Below, piece after piece: positions 1 to 7,586 of a stretch of DNA of 40,589 nt; position 1 is the stretch's first letter; the number at the start of each line of letters is the position of its first letter. Position numbers and translations under genes: made by a program. This DNA comes from Mycobacterium sp. (GTDB taxonomy: Bacteria; Actinomycetota; Actinomycetes; Mycobacteriales; Mycobacteriaceae): contig JAOPWC010000166.1 of NCBI GenBank assembly GCA_025965895.1, positions 1-40,589 of the forward strand, read 5' to 3'. The notes beneath the pieces are model-generated. The model saw only the letters and a list, made by a program, of their open reading frames with translations, was not told the origin of the DNA and did not search any database.

Positions 1-105
1 CTGGTCGAAATATCCGCGTACCCGGCGCGGTGCAGGCTCGATGAGACCGCGTTCGCCGAGCAGCTGAGGGTAGTCCCGATCGGCGGTGGGCGACGCTGTA
101 GTCAT
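1..105 (-). CDS. DUF427-type protein, first 35 codons (runs off the left edge)
   Basis: The minus-strand ATG at 105-103 has a strong AGGAGG ribosome site four bases upstream (110-115). The 35 visible codons read MTTASPTADRDYPQLLGERG followed by a basic stretch (EPAPRRVRGYF). The segment DYPxLLxERGxxEPAPRRVR resembles the start of actinobacterial DUF427 proteins, a small beta-rich family without an established biochemical role. The family call rests on this short segment only. The gene diverges from the TetR remnant at 392, with a palindrome at 150-165 between them. Confidence 0.6.
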   Translation of the reverse strand, partial: MTTASPTADRDYPQLLGERGLIEPAPRRVRGYFDQ

Positions 106-149
106 TAGTCCTCCTGATCGCGCACGACTGACCCATCGAGACTGTTTTT

Positions 150-165
150 TAGACAGCTCTGTATA
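150..165. promoter_or_regulatory. TetR-operator-like palindrome
   Basis: TAGACAGCTCTGTATA has inverted arms TA-x-ACAG / CTGT-x-TA around a CT centre. It lies between the divergent DUF427 gene (start 105) and the truncated TetR gene (start 392), where a TetR family operator would be expected. The rest of 106-391 shows no coding sequence I can support. The operator role is inference. Confidence 0.35.
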
Positions 166-391
166 TAAAGCGTACGTCGCTGGACAACCGCGCGTCAACC
201 TGCTGTATCTCCGGCCCGACATGCCGCCGGACGAGTCGGCATCGGCCACCAACGGCATCGAGTTCGCGGGGTTGCGGGCTGGGCTCATCCTGGCCACCAG
301 CCCGGGGCCGGGAATACCATCGACCGTAGCCACCGTTGCCACGGAACGCGTTGTCGCCGCGTTATGACGGCGGACGGTTCATAGTTGGGAC

Positions 392-541
392 ATGGACATG
401 GACGAGCCCGGGATCGATCCGATATTAGCGCGTCAACGTCTTCTTGACGCCGCCGACGAGCTGTTCTATCGCCAGGGGATGCACAGGAGCCTGGCTCAAC
501 GACCTGATCCACTGGGCCGCAGAAATGCTGTAGGAGTTTGA
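392..541 (+). pseudogene. Truncated TetR-family regulator (N-terminal fragment)
   Basis: From ATG 392 the frame reads LARQRLLDAADELFYRQGM, the classic first helix of a TetR DNA-binding domain. It then loses similarity at about 480, before the helix-turn-helix, and stops at TGA 539-541. Intact relatives continue with the HTH and a ligand domain of about 150 residues, so well over half the gene is gone. In another frame the following bases read WLNDLIHWAAEML and stop at 530-532. This could be the 3' tail of a different gene that formerly preceded the 544 gene, or of the TetR gene itself after an internal deletion. The break marks the left edge of the accessory block. Confidence 0.65.
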
Positions 542-543
542 AC

Positions 544-1830
544 ATGAGCGACGAAGACCTGGAACCGTGCAATTTCGGCGACGAGGCCGAGTTCGAGAAC
601 GGCGAGGTTATGGTTGCGATCGAGCCGGAAGGTGTTCTGATCGAGGGAAGCACGGCGGCTGTCGACGAGTACGTTCGGCGTCTTCGCGAGGTTAGCGGTT
701 ACGACGCCGACGTGTCAGAAGTTGACGTCAATAGAGGCCTCATTGGCAGCGCGATAGGGCTAGCCGCCGGCGCGCGATCCGTCGCCAGTCAATCCGCCAA
801 GTTCGTGCAGCTCAGCCCTGGGAGTGTGAAGGCACTCAAGGCCGGCAAATCAATTCCCGGCGACCCAGGCTATTGGCGGATGATGACCCGCAACGCAGAC
901 GGCAAGTTCCTCAAGCAATTGCAGTGGAAATCGAGTTCGATGGGCCCGCAGCGGTTGATGTCCATTCAGATGATTGCCGTGCAGATTGCGCTCTCGTCGG
1001 CGATCGCGCAAGTCGACGAATCGGTGCGCCGCGTTGAGGGAAAGGTGGATGCCGTCCTGCAATTAGCGGAGGCGACACGCGTGGGCGACATCATCGGCAA
1101 CAACGCGACAATCGACCGCATGGTCGACTATGTCGACAAGCACGGTTCGCTGCCCGACGCGTTGTGGGATTCGGTCGCCTCCCTCGGACCGGCACTATCG
1201 GTGACGGTCGAACAGTTGCGCAATCATATTGCCCGCGTCCTCGGCACGCTCGAATCCAGCGAGGAATCTGTCGGCAAGCGCGGCGAAGCCCTACGACGGG
1301 CGGTAAAGGACAGCAAGCTTGCGGAGACACTCGACTTGCTGATCGTCGCAGAGGAGTCGCTCTACAAATGGCAACGTCTGCTTGTCAACCGCGTCGCAGC
1401 CACCCAGCGAAATCACCTACATCAAGTGATCGCAAGCTCCCGCGAACTGATGGCCACCGAGTTGGAGCAAGATACGAAGGTGTATCGCCGGGCCGTCGTT
1501 GCCGTTGATGCGGCCGCACGGCGCGACGACATCGACGGTTTCCAATTCTGGATTCTTCAGAGGCTGAACAAGGACCGGGACACGCTCCGGAAGGCGCTGA
1601 ACGACTTTGCGGCGGCCCGTCGCCATCAGGCTGAGTCCTGGGACGATCTGGCAATACCGAAGCTCACGCAGGCGGCGTCAGCGGCGGTCGACAGGGCTCT
1701 GAACTCTACGGGTCAGACGCTGGCTATCGGCGGGCACAAGATTGTCCAGATGGGCGAGTACCTTGTTGCACGAGAACTTCGGCGGAAGAGCCCCGAAGAG
1801 TCGAAAGACGATACGCAGGCCGAGGAATAA
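544..1830 (+). CDS. Unrecognised 428-aa protein of the accessory block
   Basis: I do not recognise this family. The ATG at 544 has AGGAG at 532-536 with a 7-nt spacer, which decides the start over an in-frame TTG at 538. Visible parts: an acidic N-terminus (about 1-60); a short Gly/Ala-rich hydrophobic stretch (about 65-80); an amphipathic, probably coiled-coil helix around 138-175 (MSIQMIAVQIAL then SSAIAQVDESVRRVEGKVDAVL); long charged helical stretches to about 410; and an acidic tail. There is no signal peptide, nuclease motif or P-loop. It is intact, unlike the DUF262 and DUF1998 genes facing it on the other strand, which are typical of phage-defence islands. A helical structural, sensor or effector role is only a guess. 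Confidence 0.75.
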   Translation: MSDEDLEPCNFGDEAEFENGEVMVAIEPEGVLIEGSTAAVDEYVRRLREVSGYDADVSEVDVNRGLIGSAIGLAAGARSVASQSAKFVQLSPGSVKALKAGKSIPGDPGYWRMMTRNADGKFLKQLQWKSSSMGPQRLMSIQMIAVQIALSSAIAQVDESVRRVEGKVDAVLQLAEATRVGDIIGNNATIDRMVDYVDKHGSLPDALWDSVASLGPALSVTVEQLRNHIARVLGTLESSEESVGKRGEALRRAVKDSKLAETLDLLIVAEESLYKWQRLLVNRVAATQRNHLHQVIASSRELMATELEQDTKVYRRAVVAVDAAARRDDIDGFQFWILQRLNKDRDTLRKALNDFAAARRHQAESWDDLAIPKLTQAASAAVDRALNSTGQTLAIGGHKIVQMGEYLVARELRRKSPEESKDDTQAEE

Positions 1831-1968
1831 GGCCACCACGATCACGCAACGCGAGACTCCTAGCTGTGATCCTGCAGGCCGCAGCACCTGCAACTCGCGT
1901 AGCAGGTGGCACCAACACGGGACCTCAAGGGTGCAGATAGGACTGCTGACCGTTGGGCATCACTTACC

Positions 1969-2376
1969 CTACGAAGTCGACCCAGAGCTATGGATGGGTG
2001 CATATCTCAGAAGTGTTGGACGCACTGACTCGACTTCGACATCGGGGAAATGCGCCAGCAGTGCGCAGACGAAAGCCGACCGTTTCACTTCAAGGCCGGG
2101 TGGAAGGCCCTCCTGCGTCAGGTAGCCGTGCCGACGTAGCCGGTCCCACGCCCGCGTGACCATCCATGCCGGAACTTTCTGCGGCCCAGTCCCTAGCTTC
2201 TCGGAACGCTGCGTAGATACCAAAATTCCGTCGTGGTCGATAGCCATGATCCGATCCACGTGACCGTTGCTAAGCGTGTTCGCTCCGCCCACCTTCACCG
2301 ACAGCAATATCCGCTCAAGCAGCGCGTCGTCGAATGGAGTGCCTCTCGCAACGCGGGGCAAGTCACTGCTCGTCAT
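1969..2376 (-). CDS. Small unknown protein (135 aa) following the DUF262-RAMA gene
   Basis: The ATG at 2376-2374 overlaps the 3' end of the upstream DUF262-RAMA reading frame (stop at 2363-2365), so the two were probably translationally coupled. An earlier in-frame start lies within the acidic, repetitive end of that gene and is less likely. The protein is soluble, with a central segment ILVSTQRSEKLGTGPQKVPAW followed by VTRAWDRLRRHGYLTQ, which resembles a small winged-helix fold; no named family is recognised. It is apparently intact. Its coupling suggests an accessory subunit of the DUF262 restriction-like enzyme. Confidence 0.6.
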   Translation of the reverse strand: MTSSDLPRVARGTPFDDALLERILLSVKVGGANTLSNGHVDRIMAIDHDGILVSTQRSEKLGTGPQKVPAWMVTRAWDRLRRHGYLTQEGLPPGLEVKRSAFVCALLAHFPDVEVESVRPTLLRYAPIHSSGSTS

Positions 2377-4554
2377 CTGCCTCGTCCTCGTCCTCGTCCG
2401 CACCACCTTCGTCGATCGTCTCGTCGATCTCCTCGGATGTCTGGTTTAGATACTGTTCGAGCAAGTCGCCCAGCGACTCCTTGGTGTTCGGGCCAATCGC
2501 GAAGAACCACCAACCATTCTCGTTGTTTCCACTGATTGACCGAGCGGCAGCGGAGGGCGACAGGAAGATTTGACCGTCCACGTCGATCCGACCATCAGGA
2601 AGCACGACGGCGGTCCTATGACTATGGGCTTTGCGCCTGGCATACAGAATGGTGCCCGATTCGAGAAGCCCGGCCCCAATGAGATCTTCAACGCCAACAC
2701 GCCGCTTTGGCTGTACGACAGATTTACCGAACTCAGACTTGTGACCGCTTGGAACAGACTATATTTCAATGACTGCCTCAGTCATGTCTTTGGTGCGCTC
2801 GGCGATCTTGTCATCGGTCCACGTCTCGCCGGCGAGAGCAAGCAGATTAACGTTCAGCTTCAGGACGTCATGCTCATGGAGAGCATCTCGTTTCATAACC
2901 CATGCTCCATTAGAAACCTTTGAGTTCAGCTTCGACGTGAGCAGCGTCAAGTTTCCCAGCTGATGGACGATCCTGTCACGGTTCTGATCACTGGTTCCTG
3001 GCTCTACCGGCCAATGCAGCTGCCATTTTCGGGGCATGACGTGTTCAATGTGATACTTGCCTCGCGCCACACGTTCCCCCCCGAGACCCTCTGCTGCACC
3101 CTTCCAGCCCCTCCGGTGGTCCTCAATGGCTTCAAGCACCATGCGGAGGCGCCCCCGCCTGAGCCGTTGATAAGCAGGCAGCACCTCGAGTTCGCTCGCG
3201 ACGTCCTGGTCATCTGGGCAGTAGCGGCTTTCCCACGGTCTGACCCGCGAAGAACCCTTCCACCACGTCCCCAGCGTTCTGTCGTTGACCCTTCAGCAGC
3301 TGCGTTACGACATCGGCTGCGATCTGGTTGTAAGCGTTGGTTACTGCTCTTACAAGCATTCGTCGAACAAGCCAGCTCTCCAGCACTTCGAGTGCCTTCC
3401 TCACTTGGTCCTGCGGTACCGGATCCTGCTCAGGGTCGAACAGCCATAGGACAACGGGCTTGAATACCTCGCTCTCCAGTGTGCTCGAACGGTAGGCAAA
3501 GAGCTGCAGGCGGTTGATGGGATTGTTCGCCGTCGCACCCTCCACAAAGCTGCGATAAACGGAGCTCGCACGAGCAATGTGTTCGACCAGCTCGAGCATC
3601 GAGACACCAGCCTCAAAGTCAACGTACTGCTTGAAGCGGCTGAAGACGCCACGAGCTACCACCTCTTCACCCGTGCGAGCTATCAGCCAGTGGTTGAGGA
3701 AGATTGAGGAGCGTGAGTACCGCAGACGACCGAAGCTCATTTCGGTCTGCCAGAACCCCGTCTCAAATTCCTTCCAGTGTTTCTCGTAGGCGTTCTCGAC
3801 ATCGACGCCTTCTTCCATAAGGCGCTGGAAGACGAAATTTTTGACGAGGTCGGCTGTGTAAGACCCGCGCCACGCGCGTTGAGTGTTTCGAAGATCTCCT
3901 GGGCATTCTCGTCTGCAGTGAGATCTATGACGACCAGCTGGAGTAGTTCACGCACAGCGTGCTCGAGCTTCTCTGCTCGGGTCGAGACGTTCTCCGGACC
4001 GTCGAAATTGAGCCACTCACGGGCCTGCTCGGCAAAATAACGATGCGCTTCAACGAGGCGCTCGCCTGCGTGCGGGAGTGATTTGTACGCGATCGGTGGC
4101 GCTGCCGCGATCACGTCGTTGAATGCGGGGCGATCACGATTCGTGGGCCATACCTTGAACTGATCCTCATGGTGCTCGCAGAACGCATCATGGTTCCGGA
4201 CGAGAGTTTCCAGACGCTTCGCCGGCTGCTCGGCCCCGGCGGCGTGCAACTCGGCATGTAGCGCATCGAGTAACAGTTGCAGAGTGGTAAGTCGCTGTTG
4301 GCCATCGATTATGGTGCGCGCCTGAAGCGAGCCGACCGGATTCTGAACCTATTGCAGAACAACAGCACCAAGAAATGTGAAGGATGCTTGCCGTTCGGCT
4401 CAGCTAAGAGCCTCTGGGCAACCCGGATCACGTCTCGCCGCAAGGGTTCCCATTGGTTCTCCAAGTTCCAGACGTATGGTCTCTGGAATAGGGGAACGAT
4501 GAGCCGTTGGGGCTGCATGAAGACTGATTGGGGCGTGCGAACCTGTGTATCCAT
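2363..4554 (-). pseudogene. Decayed DUF262-DUF1524-RAMA (GmrSD-like) restriction gene
   Basis: One gene broken into pieces. The ATG at 4554 has GAGGAG at 4559-4564. Domains in order: DUF262 with VPLFQRPYVW and, in another frame, DGQQRLTTL; a helical middle (EIFETLNARGAGLT); DUF1524 with the HNH-type motif YHIEHVMPRKW; and a C-terminal RAMA domain (SPSAAARSI, NGWWFFAIG). DUF262/DUF1524 proteins are GmrSD-type modification-dependent nucleases; RAMA domains accompany DNA methylation-related enzymes. Lesions seen: one-base deletions near 4372, 3857 and 3240; an in-frame TAG at 4349-4351 where the context suggests CAG; and a TAG at 2759-2761, probably former TGG, separating DUF1524 from RAMA. With five lesions it cannot make the full protein. 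It lies 93 bp downstream of the DUF1998 gene on the same strand. Confidence 0.85.
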
Positions 4555-4647
4555 CAAGCTCCTCGAACCAGTTCACGGGGTTCAGCCAGCTGCTGTTTCC
4601 AATCAATGTCGAGCGGAATACCCGGCTTGACAGTTCTGCTGAGGGCA

Positions 4648-5890
4648 TCATCCCGCCAACACCCTGATCACCTTCTCGGGCGGAAATACTTTCCATCCCT
4701 CCGCCTCGAGGTCCAGTCGATGCTCCGGTTCAAATCCAACGTCCGCAGCGATGAGACGGTCCGGCCAGGCAATGGAAATCGGTATACCGCCAGCGCTCTC
4801 GAATCCGACCTCCGGCCGTGGCACCCCGGCTTCTGCAAGTGCGGTCAGAAGCTTCCTCTCGGAACCGAACGCGGCCTCGTACAATTCGACCCAGTCGCGC
4901 GGCAATGAATCCGGGATCTCAACCGGCTCCCGTTCCAGCACGAGCGAACGGTCAAGTGCGCCCTCATCATCGATCAGCCGCCGAAGAACCTGCTCAACCG
5001 CACCGCGCGAGAGGTAGTCGTGATCACGCTGGTTCTGGTAACTCCGGAGACATCCATAGCACGATGTTTCCGGACCGCATTCACACTCGCTTACACGTCT
5101 ACGCGGGGCTCGGAGCACTTCCTCGAGGTTCTCCTCAATTTGAAGCACGTGTCCTGCGCCGCCGGGGACTGCGTCGAACAACGTTATAGACCAGCGGTTT
5201 TCACCGACTGGAGTCAGTGATCCGCCCAGATCTTCCCTGGATATCTCGAGGATTTCCGAGGCCGCTTCAACGACGGCATACATCAGCGAGAGCCAAGCAG
5301 CTTGCGTCGGCCGAACGCGGGACACATCTGCATCTATTGAGAGCAAATCCGTCTCGTACACATGACCGAGGTCGAGCAATCGCTGCGGTCCCATGCAGGG
5401 CTGATTCTTCAGCAGGTGGTTGTGTTTCGGCGGCTTTTGTGGACTCTTGACTCGGGGCGAGCCGTATCCGCACAAGTCGCAGATCCAGAACCCCATCGCA
5501 CTGGGTCCATCGGCAAGCGACACCAGGCGGCCACGGGGACCAACGGAAACGTCGACCGATCCCCCCTTCGTTTTGACGGTATACGTGCGCGCTTCCGGAG
5601 GGTGAGCAAGAACGTGGACAGCGCCGTTCCATGACCGGCGCGGTGGGCGCGGCCCTGGCTTCTGAGGGTCTGGTGCTGCTACAAAGCCGAACTCGGGGAT
5701 GGTTATAGTCCGGGCCGCAGCTTGCGAGACCTCACCGCAGTGCTGACACTTTTCATCGACCGACTCAATGCCATACCGGAATCCGCCACAACGCTTGCAG
5801 ACGTGATACCGGTACTCCTGCAGATCACGTCCAGGAACTCTATAGATTCCACGGGATACCCAAAGGCTTCCTCCCGCAACGATTTCGGCA
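4648..5890 (-). pseudogene. DUF1998 protein (DrmB / helicase-associated), C-terminal part only
   Basis: About 410 codons of the C-terminal half of a DUF1998 protein. Seen: a four-Cys zinc ribbon (HVCKRCGGF and KCQHCGE), FWICDLCGYG, the DUF1998 signature FDAVPGGAGHV, and the Cys cluster CECGPETSCYGCLRSYQNQ. DUF1998 occurs in DISARM DrmB and at the end of MrfA-type helicases. The upstream part, including any helicase domain, is absent: at about 5890 the sequence switches to the 5' end of an FAD monooxygenase gene on the same strand. The frame stays open into that fragment in a different phase (to about 5937), but those extra codons are not part of the family. With no start or upstream domains it is probably non-functional. 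Confidence 0.75.
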
Positions 5891-5893
5891 CCT

Positions 5894-6052
5894 GAGCGTG
5901 CGCGCGGCGACCACGGCCGCCCGCGACGTGTTAGCACCCGCGGGCAGTGCGTCGACCACCGTCACGGCGATGCCGCGCTTGACCAGCACGGCGCCCAATG
6001 TGAGGCCAGTCGGGCCGGCCCCGACCACCAGAACATCCGTCGTGATCATCAT
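5894..6052 (-). pseudogene. FAD-dependent monooxygenase, first 53 codons only
   Basis: From ATG 6052 (a second ATG follows at 6049; G-rich ribosome site just upstream) the protein opens with TTDVLVVGAGPTGLTLG, the Rossmann GxGxxG dinucleotide-binding motif of PheA/UbiH-type flavoprotein hydroxylases. It continues through NTSRAAVV to an ARTL motif and then breaks at about 5893, where DUF1998 sequence begins. Family members are 370-550 aa, so only the FAD-binding start is left. Its promoter and the divergent TetR repressor gene at 6139 are intact, so this was a TetR-controlled monooxygenase before the rearrangement. Confidence 0.8.
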
Positions 6053-6083
6053 GAACCCCCTATGGCAACGCTTGTTGACATCC

Positions 6084-6113
6084 AGTATGCAGCGCGCCGC
6101 AGCCCGTTGTCAA
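6084..6113 (-). promoter_or_regulatory. Sigma-A-type promoter of the truncated monooxygenase
   Basis: On the minus strand TTGACA (6113-6108) and CATACT (6089-6084) are separated by 18 bp, placing the start of transcription about 25 bp before the ATG at 6052. The -35 box overlaps the palindrome at 6109-6124, so a repressor bound there would block it. Confidence 0.5.
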
Positions 6114-6124
6114 CAACCGTTGAC
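6109..6124. promoter_or_regulatory. TetR operator candidate in the divergent intergenic region
   Basis: GTCAACAACCGTTGAC is a perfect inverted repeat with 6-bp arms (GTCAAC / GTTGAC) and a 4-bp spacer. It overlaps the -35 box of the minus-strand monooxygenase promoter and sits just before the TetR -10 box. A further GTTGAC half-site is at 6074-6079. The position suits autoregulation by the 6139 TetR protein. Confidence 0.55.
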
Positions 6125-6125
6125 C

Positions 6126-6131
6126 TATAAT
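6126..6131 (+). promoter_or_regulatory. -10 box of the tetR gene (leaderless start)
   Basis: TATAAT lies 7 nt before the ATG at 6139, so transcription would begin at or next to the start codon. There is no ribosome site, as expected for a leaderless mRNA. Confidence 0.6.
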
Positions 6132-6138
6132 CGTCGAC

Positions 6139-6702
6139 ATGAGACGAAGCTCGGATGGAACAAAGGCCACGATCCTGGCCGCGGCACGTGAACGGTTCGC
6201 CGCGGCGGGATTCGACGGCACGACTATCCGCGCAGTCGCCGCCGACGCCGGCATCGACCCAGCCATGGTCATGCGCTATTTCGGCAGCAAGGACAAGCTC
6301 TTCGCGGCGGCCGCCGAGTTTGATCTGAGGTTTCCCGATCTCAGCGGGGTCGACCGCGATCATGTTGGGGAGGCGCTGGTGTCGCACTTCCTAAACCGAT
6401 GGGAAGGCGACGAGGCACTGGTGCTGCTGCTGCGGTCGAGCGCCACCAACGAGGAGGCCGCGCGACGGATGCGTGAAATCTTCGTTTCCCAGCTCGAGCC
6501 GATGGTCGCCGCGGTCTCCTCCACACCCGGGCAGACCCCCCGGCCGACCGACACGGCGCTTCGGGCCGGTCTGGTCGCCACGCAGATACTCGGCATGGCG
6601 CTGAGCCGCTACGTGCTGCGGCTACCGCCGGTCGTCGACATGACACACGAGGAGATCGTCGGGTGGCTCGGTCCGACCATTCAGCGCTACCTCCGGCGCT
6701 AG
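6139..6702 (+). CDS. TetR-family transcriptional regulator (187 aa)
   Basis: A dimeric DNA-binding repressor by family. The N-terminal HTH is clear: KATILAAARERFAAAGFDGT, then IRAVAADAGIDPAMVMRYF and GSKDKLF (about residues 9-55). The rest is the helical ligand-binding domain, resembling the C-terminal domain common in mycobacterial TetR proteins (LVATQILGMALSRYVL). Length is normal. It is divergent from the monooxygenase stub at 6052, with a palindrome across both promoters, so it probably repressed that gene and itself. The target is now truncated, leaving the regulator without its neighbour enzyme. The stop codon lies inside a 14-bp palindrome. Confidence 0.9.
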   Translation: MRRSSDGTKATILAAARERFAAAGFDGTTIRAVAADAGIDPAMVMRYFGSKDKLFAAAAEFDLRFPDLSGVDRDHVGEALVSHFLNRWEGDEALVLLLRSSATNEEAARRMREIFVSQLEPMVAAVSSTPGQTPRPTDTALRAGLVATQILGMALSRYVLRLPPVVDMTHEEIVGWLGPTIQRYLRR

Positions 6703-6707
6703 CGCCG
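6694..6707. repeat. Perfect 14-bp palindrome over the tetR stop codon
   Basis: CGGCGCTAGCGCCG, with the TAG stop of tetR (6700-6702) near its centre. It lies between two convergent genes whose stops are only 6 bp apart. It has no loop and no T-tract, so it is not a classical terminator, though it could stall or end transcripts from both sides. Confidence 0.4.
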
Positions 6708-6708
6708 C

Positions 6709-7401
6709 TCAGGCCTCGATCGCGCCGGCGATATGCCGCTCGATGCTCGCGCGCGTCGTCGCCGGCAACACGATGAGTCCGTCGAGCTCCTTGCGGGCAC
6801 GGTTGTAAGCGCTCTGGCGTTCCTGCGGGGTCGCCGCGGAATCGGACGCCAGCCGCATCAGGTGTTGTGCGCGTTCAAGCCGCTCTTGGTCGTCAGCGGA
6901 GAAATCGCTGCGGCGGCGGCGAACCGCCTCGGTCTCGGCCACCTCGAACGCGCTCACATAATCGTGAACCGCGTCACGGTACTCGAGCTGGGCGTCCCGG
7001 TCGCCAAGGAGATCCTCGATCTTGTCCGGTCGCAGAAGGTCCGCGCGCCGCTTCGCCTTGTGGAACGAGATCGTGAGCGGATCCCGCATATCGGTTATCA
7101 GCGGGAAGTCCAGTAGCTTGGCGATGTCCATCTCGTAGGACAACCAGCGGGCATCGGTCTGGTTGTGCTCCTCGAGAACCCGTGTCATCTCCCGCTTGTA
7201 CGTGGCTTCATTATCGCGCGTGCGGCCGGACGCTTGGGCGGCCGCGATTTTGGCTTGTTGCTTGATGCGGTAACGCTCGAGCCGCCGCTCGGCCCGCCGG
7301 TCGTTGGCCGCGGCGATCGACCTGACGGCGCCGCCGATGACCCCGCCCAGGGGGAAGATCAGCCACCAGAAGTTCCCCGCAAAATGAAGCAGAGAGTCCA
7401 C
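6709..7401 (-). CDS. Membrane-anchored conserved hypothetical protein (230 aa)
   Basis: Start GTG at 7401. One N-terminal membrane segment (about residues 8-28, GNFWWLIFPLGGVIGGAV) is followed by a basic, Arg/Ala-rich, probably coiled-coil stretch (about 33-90) and a helical cytoplasmic domain. No enzyme motif is visible. I recognise no named family, though the general layout, a short membrane anchor plus a charged helical body, is seen in mycobacterial hypothetical proteins. It is convergent with tetR with almost no spacer and lies downstream of accD3 on the same strand, 185 bp away. Confidence 0.75.
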   Translation of the reverse strand: MDSLLHFAGNFWWLIFPLGGVIGGAVRSIAAANDRRAERRLERYRIKQQAKIAAAQASGRTRDNEATYKREMTRVLEEHNQTDARWLSYEMDIAKLLDFPLITDMRDPLTISFHKAKRRADLLRPDKIEDLLGDRDAQLEYRDAVHDYVSAFEVAETEAVRRRRSDFSADDQERLERAQHLMRLASDSAATPQERQSAYNRARKELDGLIVLPATTRASIERHIAGAIEA

Positions 7402-7474
7402 ACCGCCAGCATGCCACCAAGCCGCGCAAAGTTCGGGCCGACCATCGACCCCGCCGCGCCCCTACCCTGAGTGG

Positions 7475-7579
7475 ATGCGCCGCAGCGCGTCGCGGAATGC
7501 GGAGTTTGGCTGGCGTTCGGCAGAGCCACCCGAATGTCGCGCAGCAAGGGTCGACAGAGTCGGCGGGGTCTCGCGATAA
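7475..7579 (+). CDS. Possible small leaderless ORF (34 aa)
   Basis: Between two minus-strand genes, TACCCT (7463-7468) lies exactly 6 nt before an ATG at 7475, the same geometry as other leaderless starts in this window. The 34-codon frame (MRRSASRNAEFGWR at the start) ends at TAA 7577-7579. The protein is basic, with one Cys. There is no homology I know of, so this may be chance. Confidence 0.25.
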   Translation: MRRSASRNAEFGWRSAEPPECRAARVDRVGGVSR

Positions 7580-7586
7580 CAGCGAT

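Noticed and set aside
86..367. 93-codon plus-strand open frame at the left edge
   Set aside because: It overlaps the start and ribosome site of the DUF427 gene, has no ribosome site of its own, and matches no family.
3210..4249. Separate genes for the pieces of the DUF262 region
   Set aside because: Each piece begins and ends where a neighbouring frame continues the same conserved domain series, so they are fragments of one broken gene.
4727..4737. tRNA T-loop-like GGTTCAAATCC
   Set aside because: It lies inside the DUF1998 coding sequence, and no acceptor stem, anticodon arm or D-arm can be drawn around it.
544..5890. Calling the block a DISARM system because of the DrmB-like DUF1998 protein
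   Set aside because: No drmA helicase, drmC phospholipase-like gene or methyltransferase is visible, and DUF1998 also occurs in other systems.
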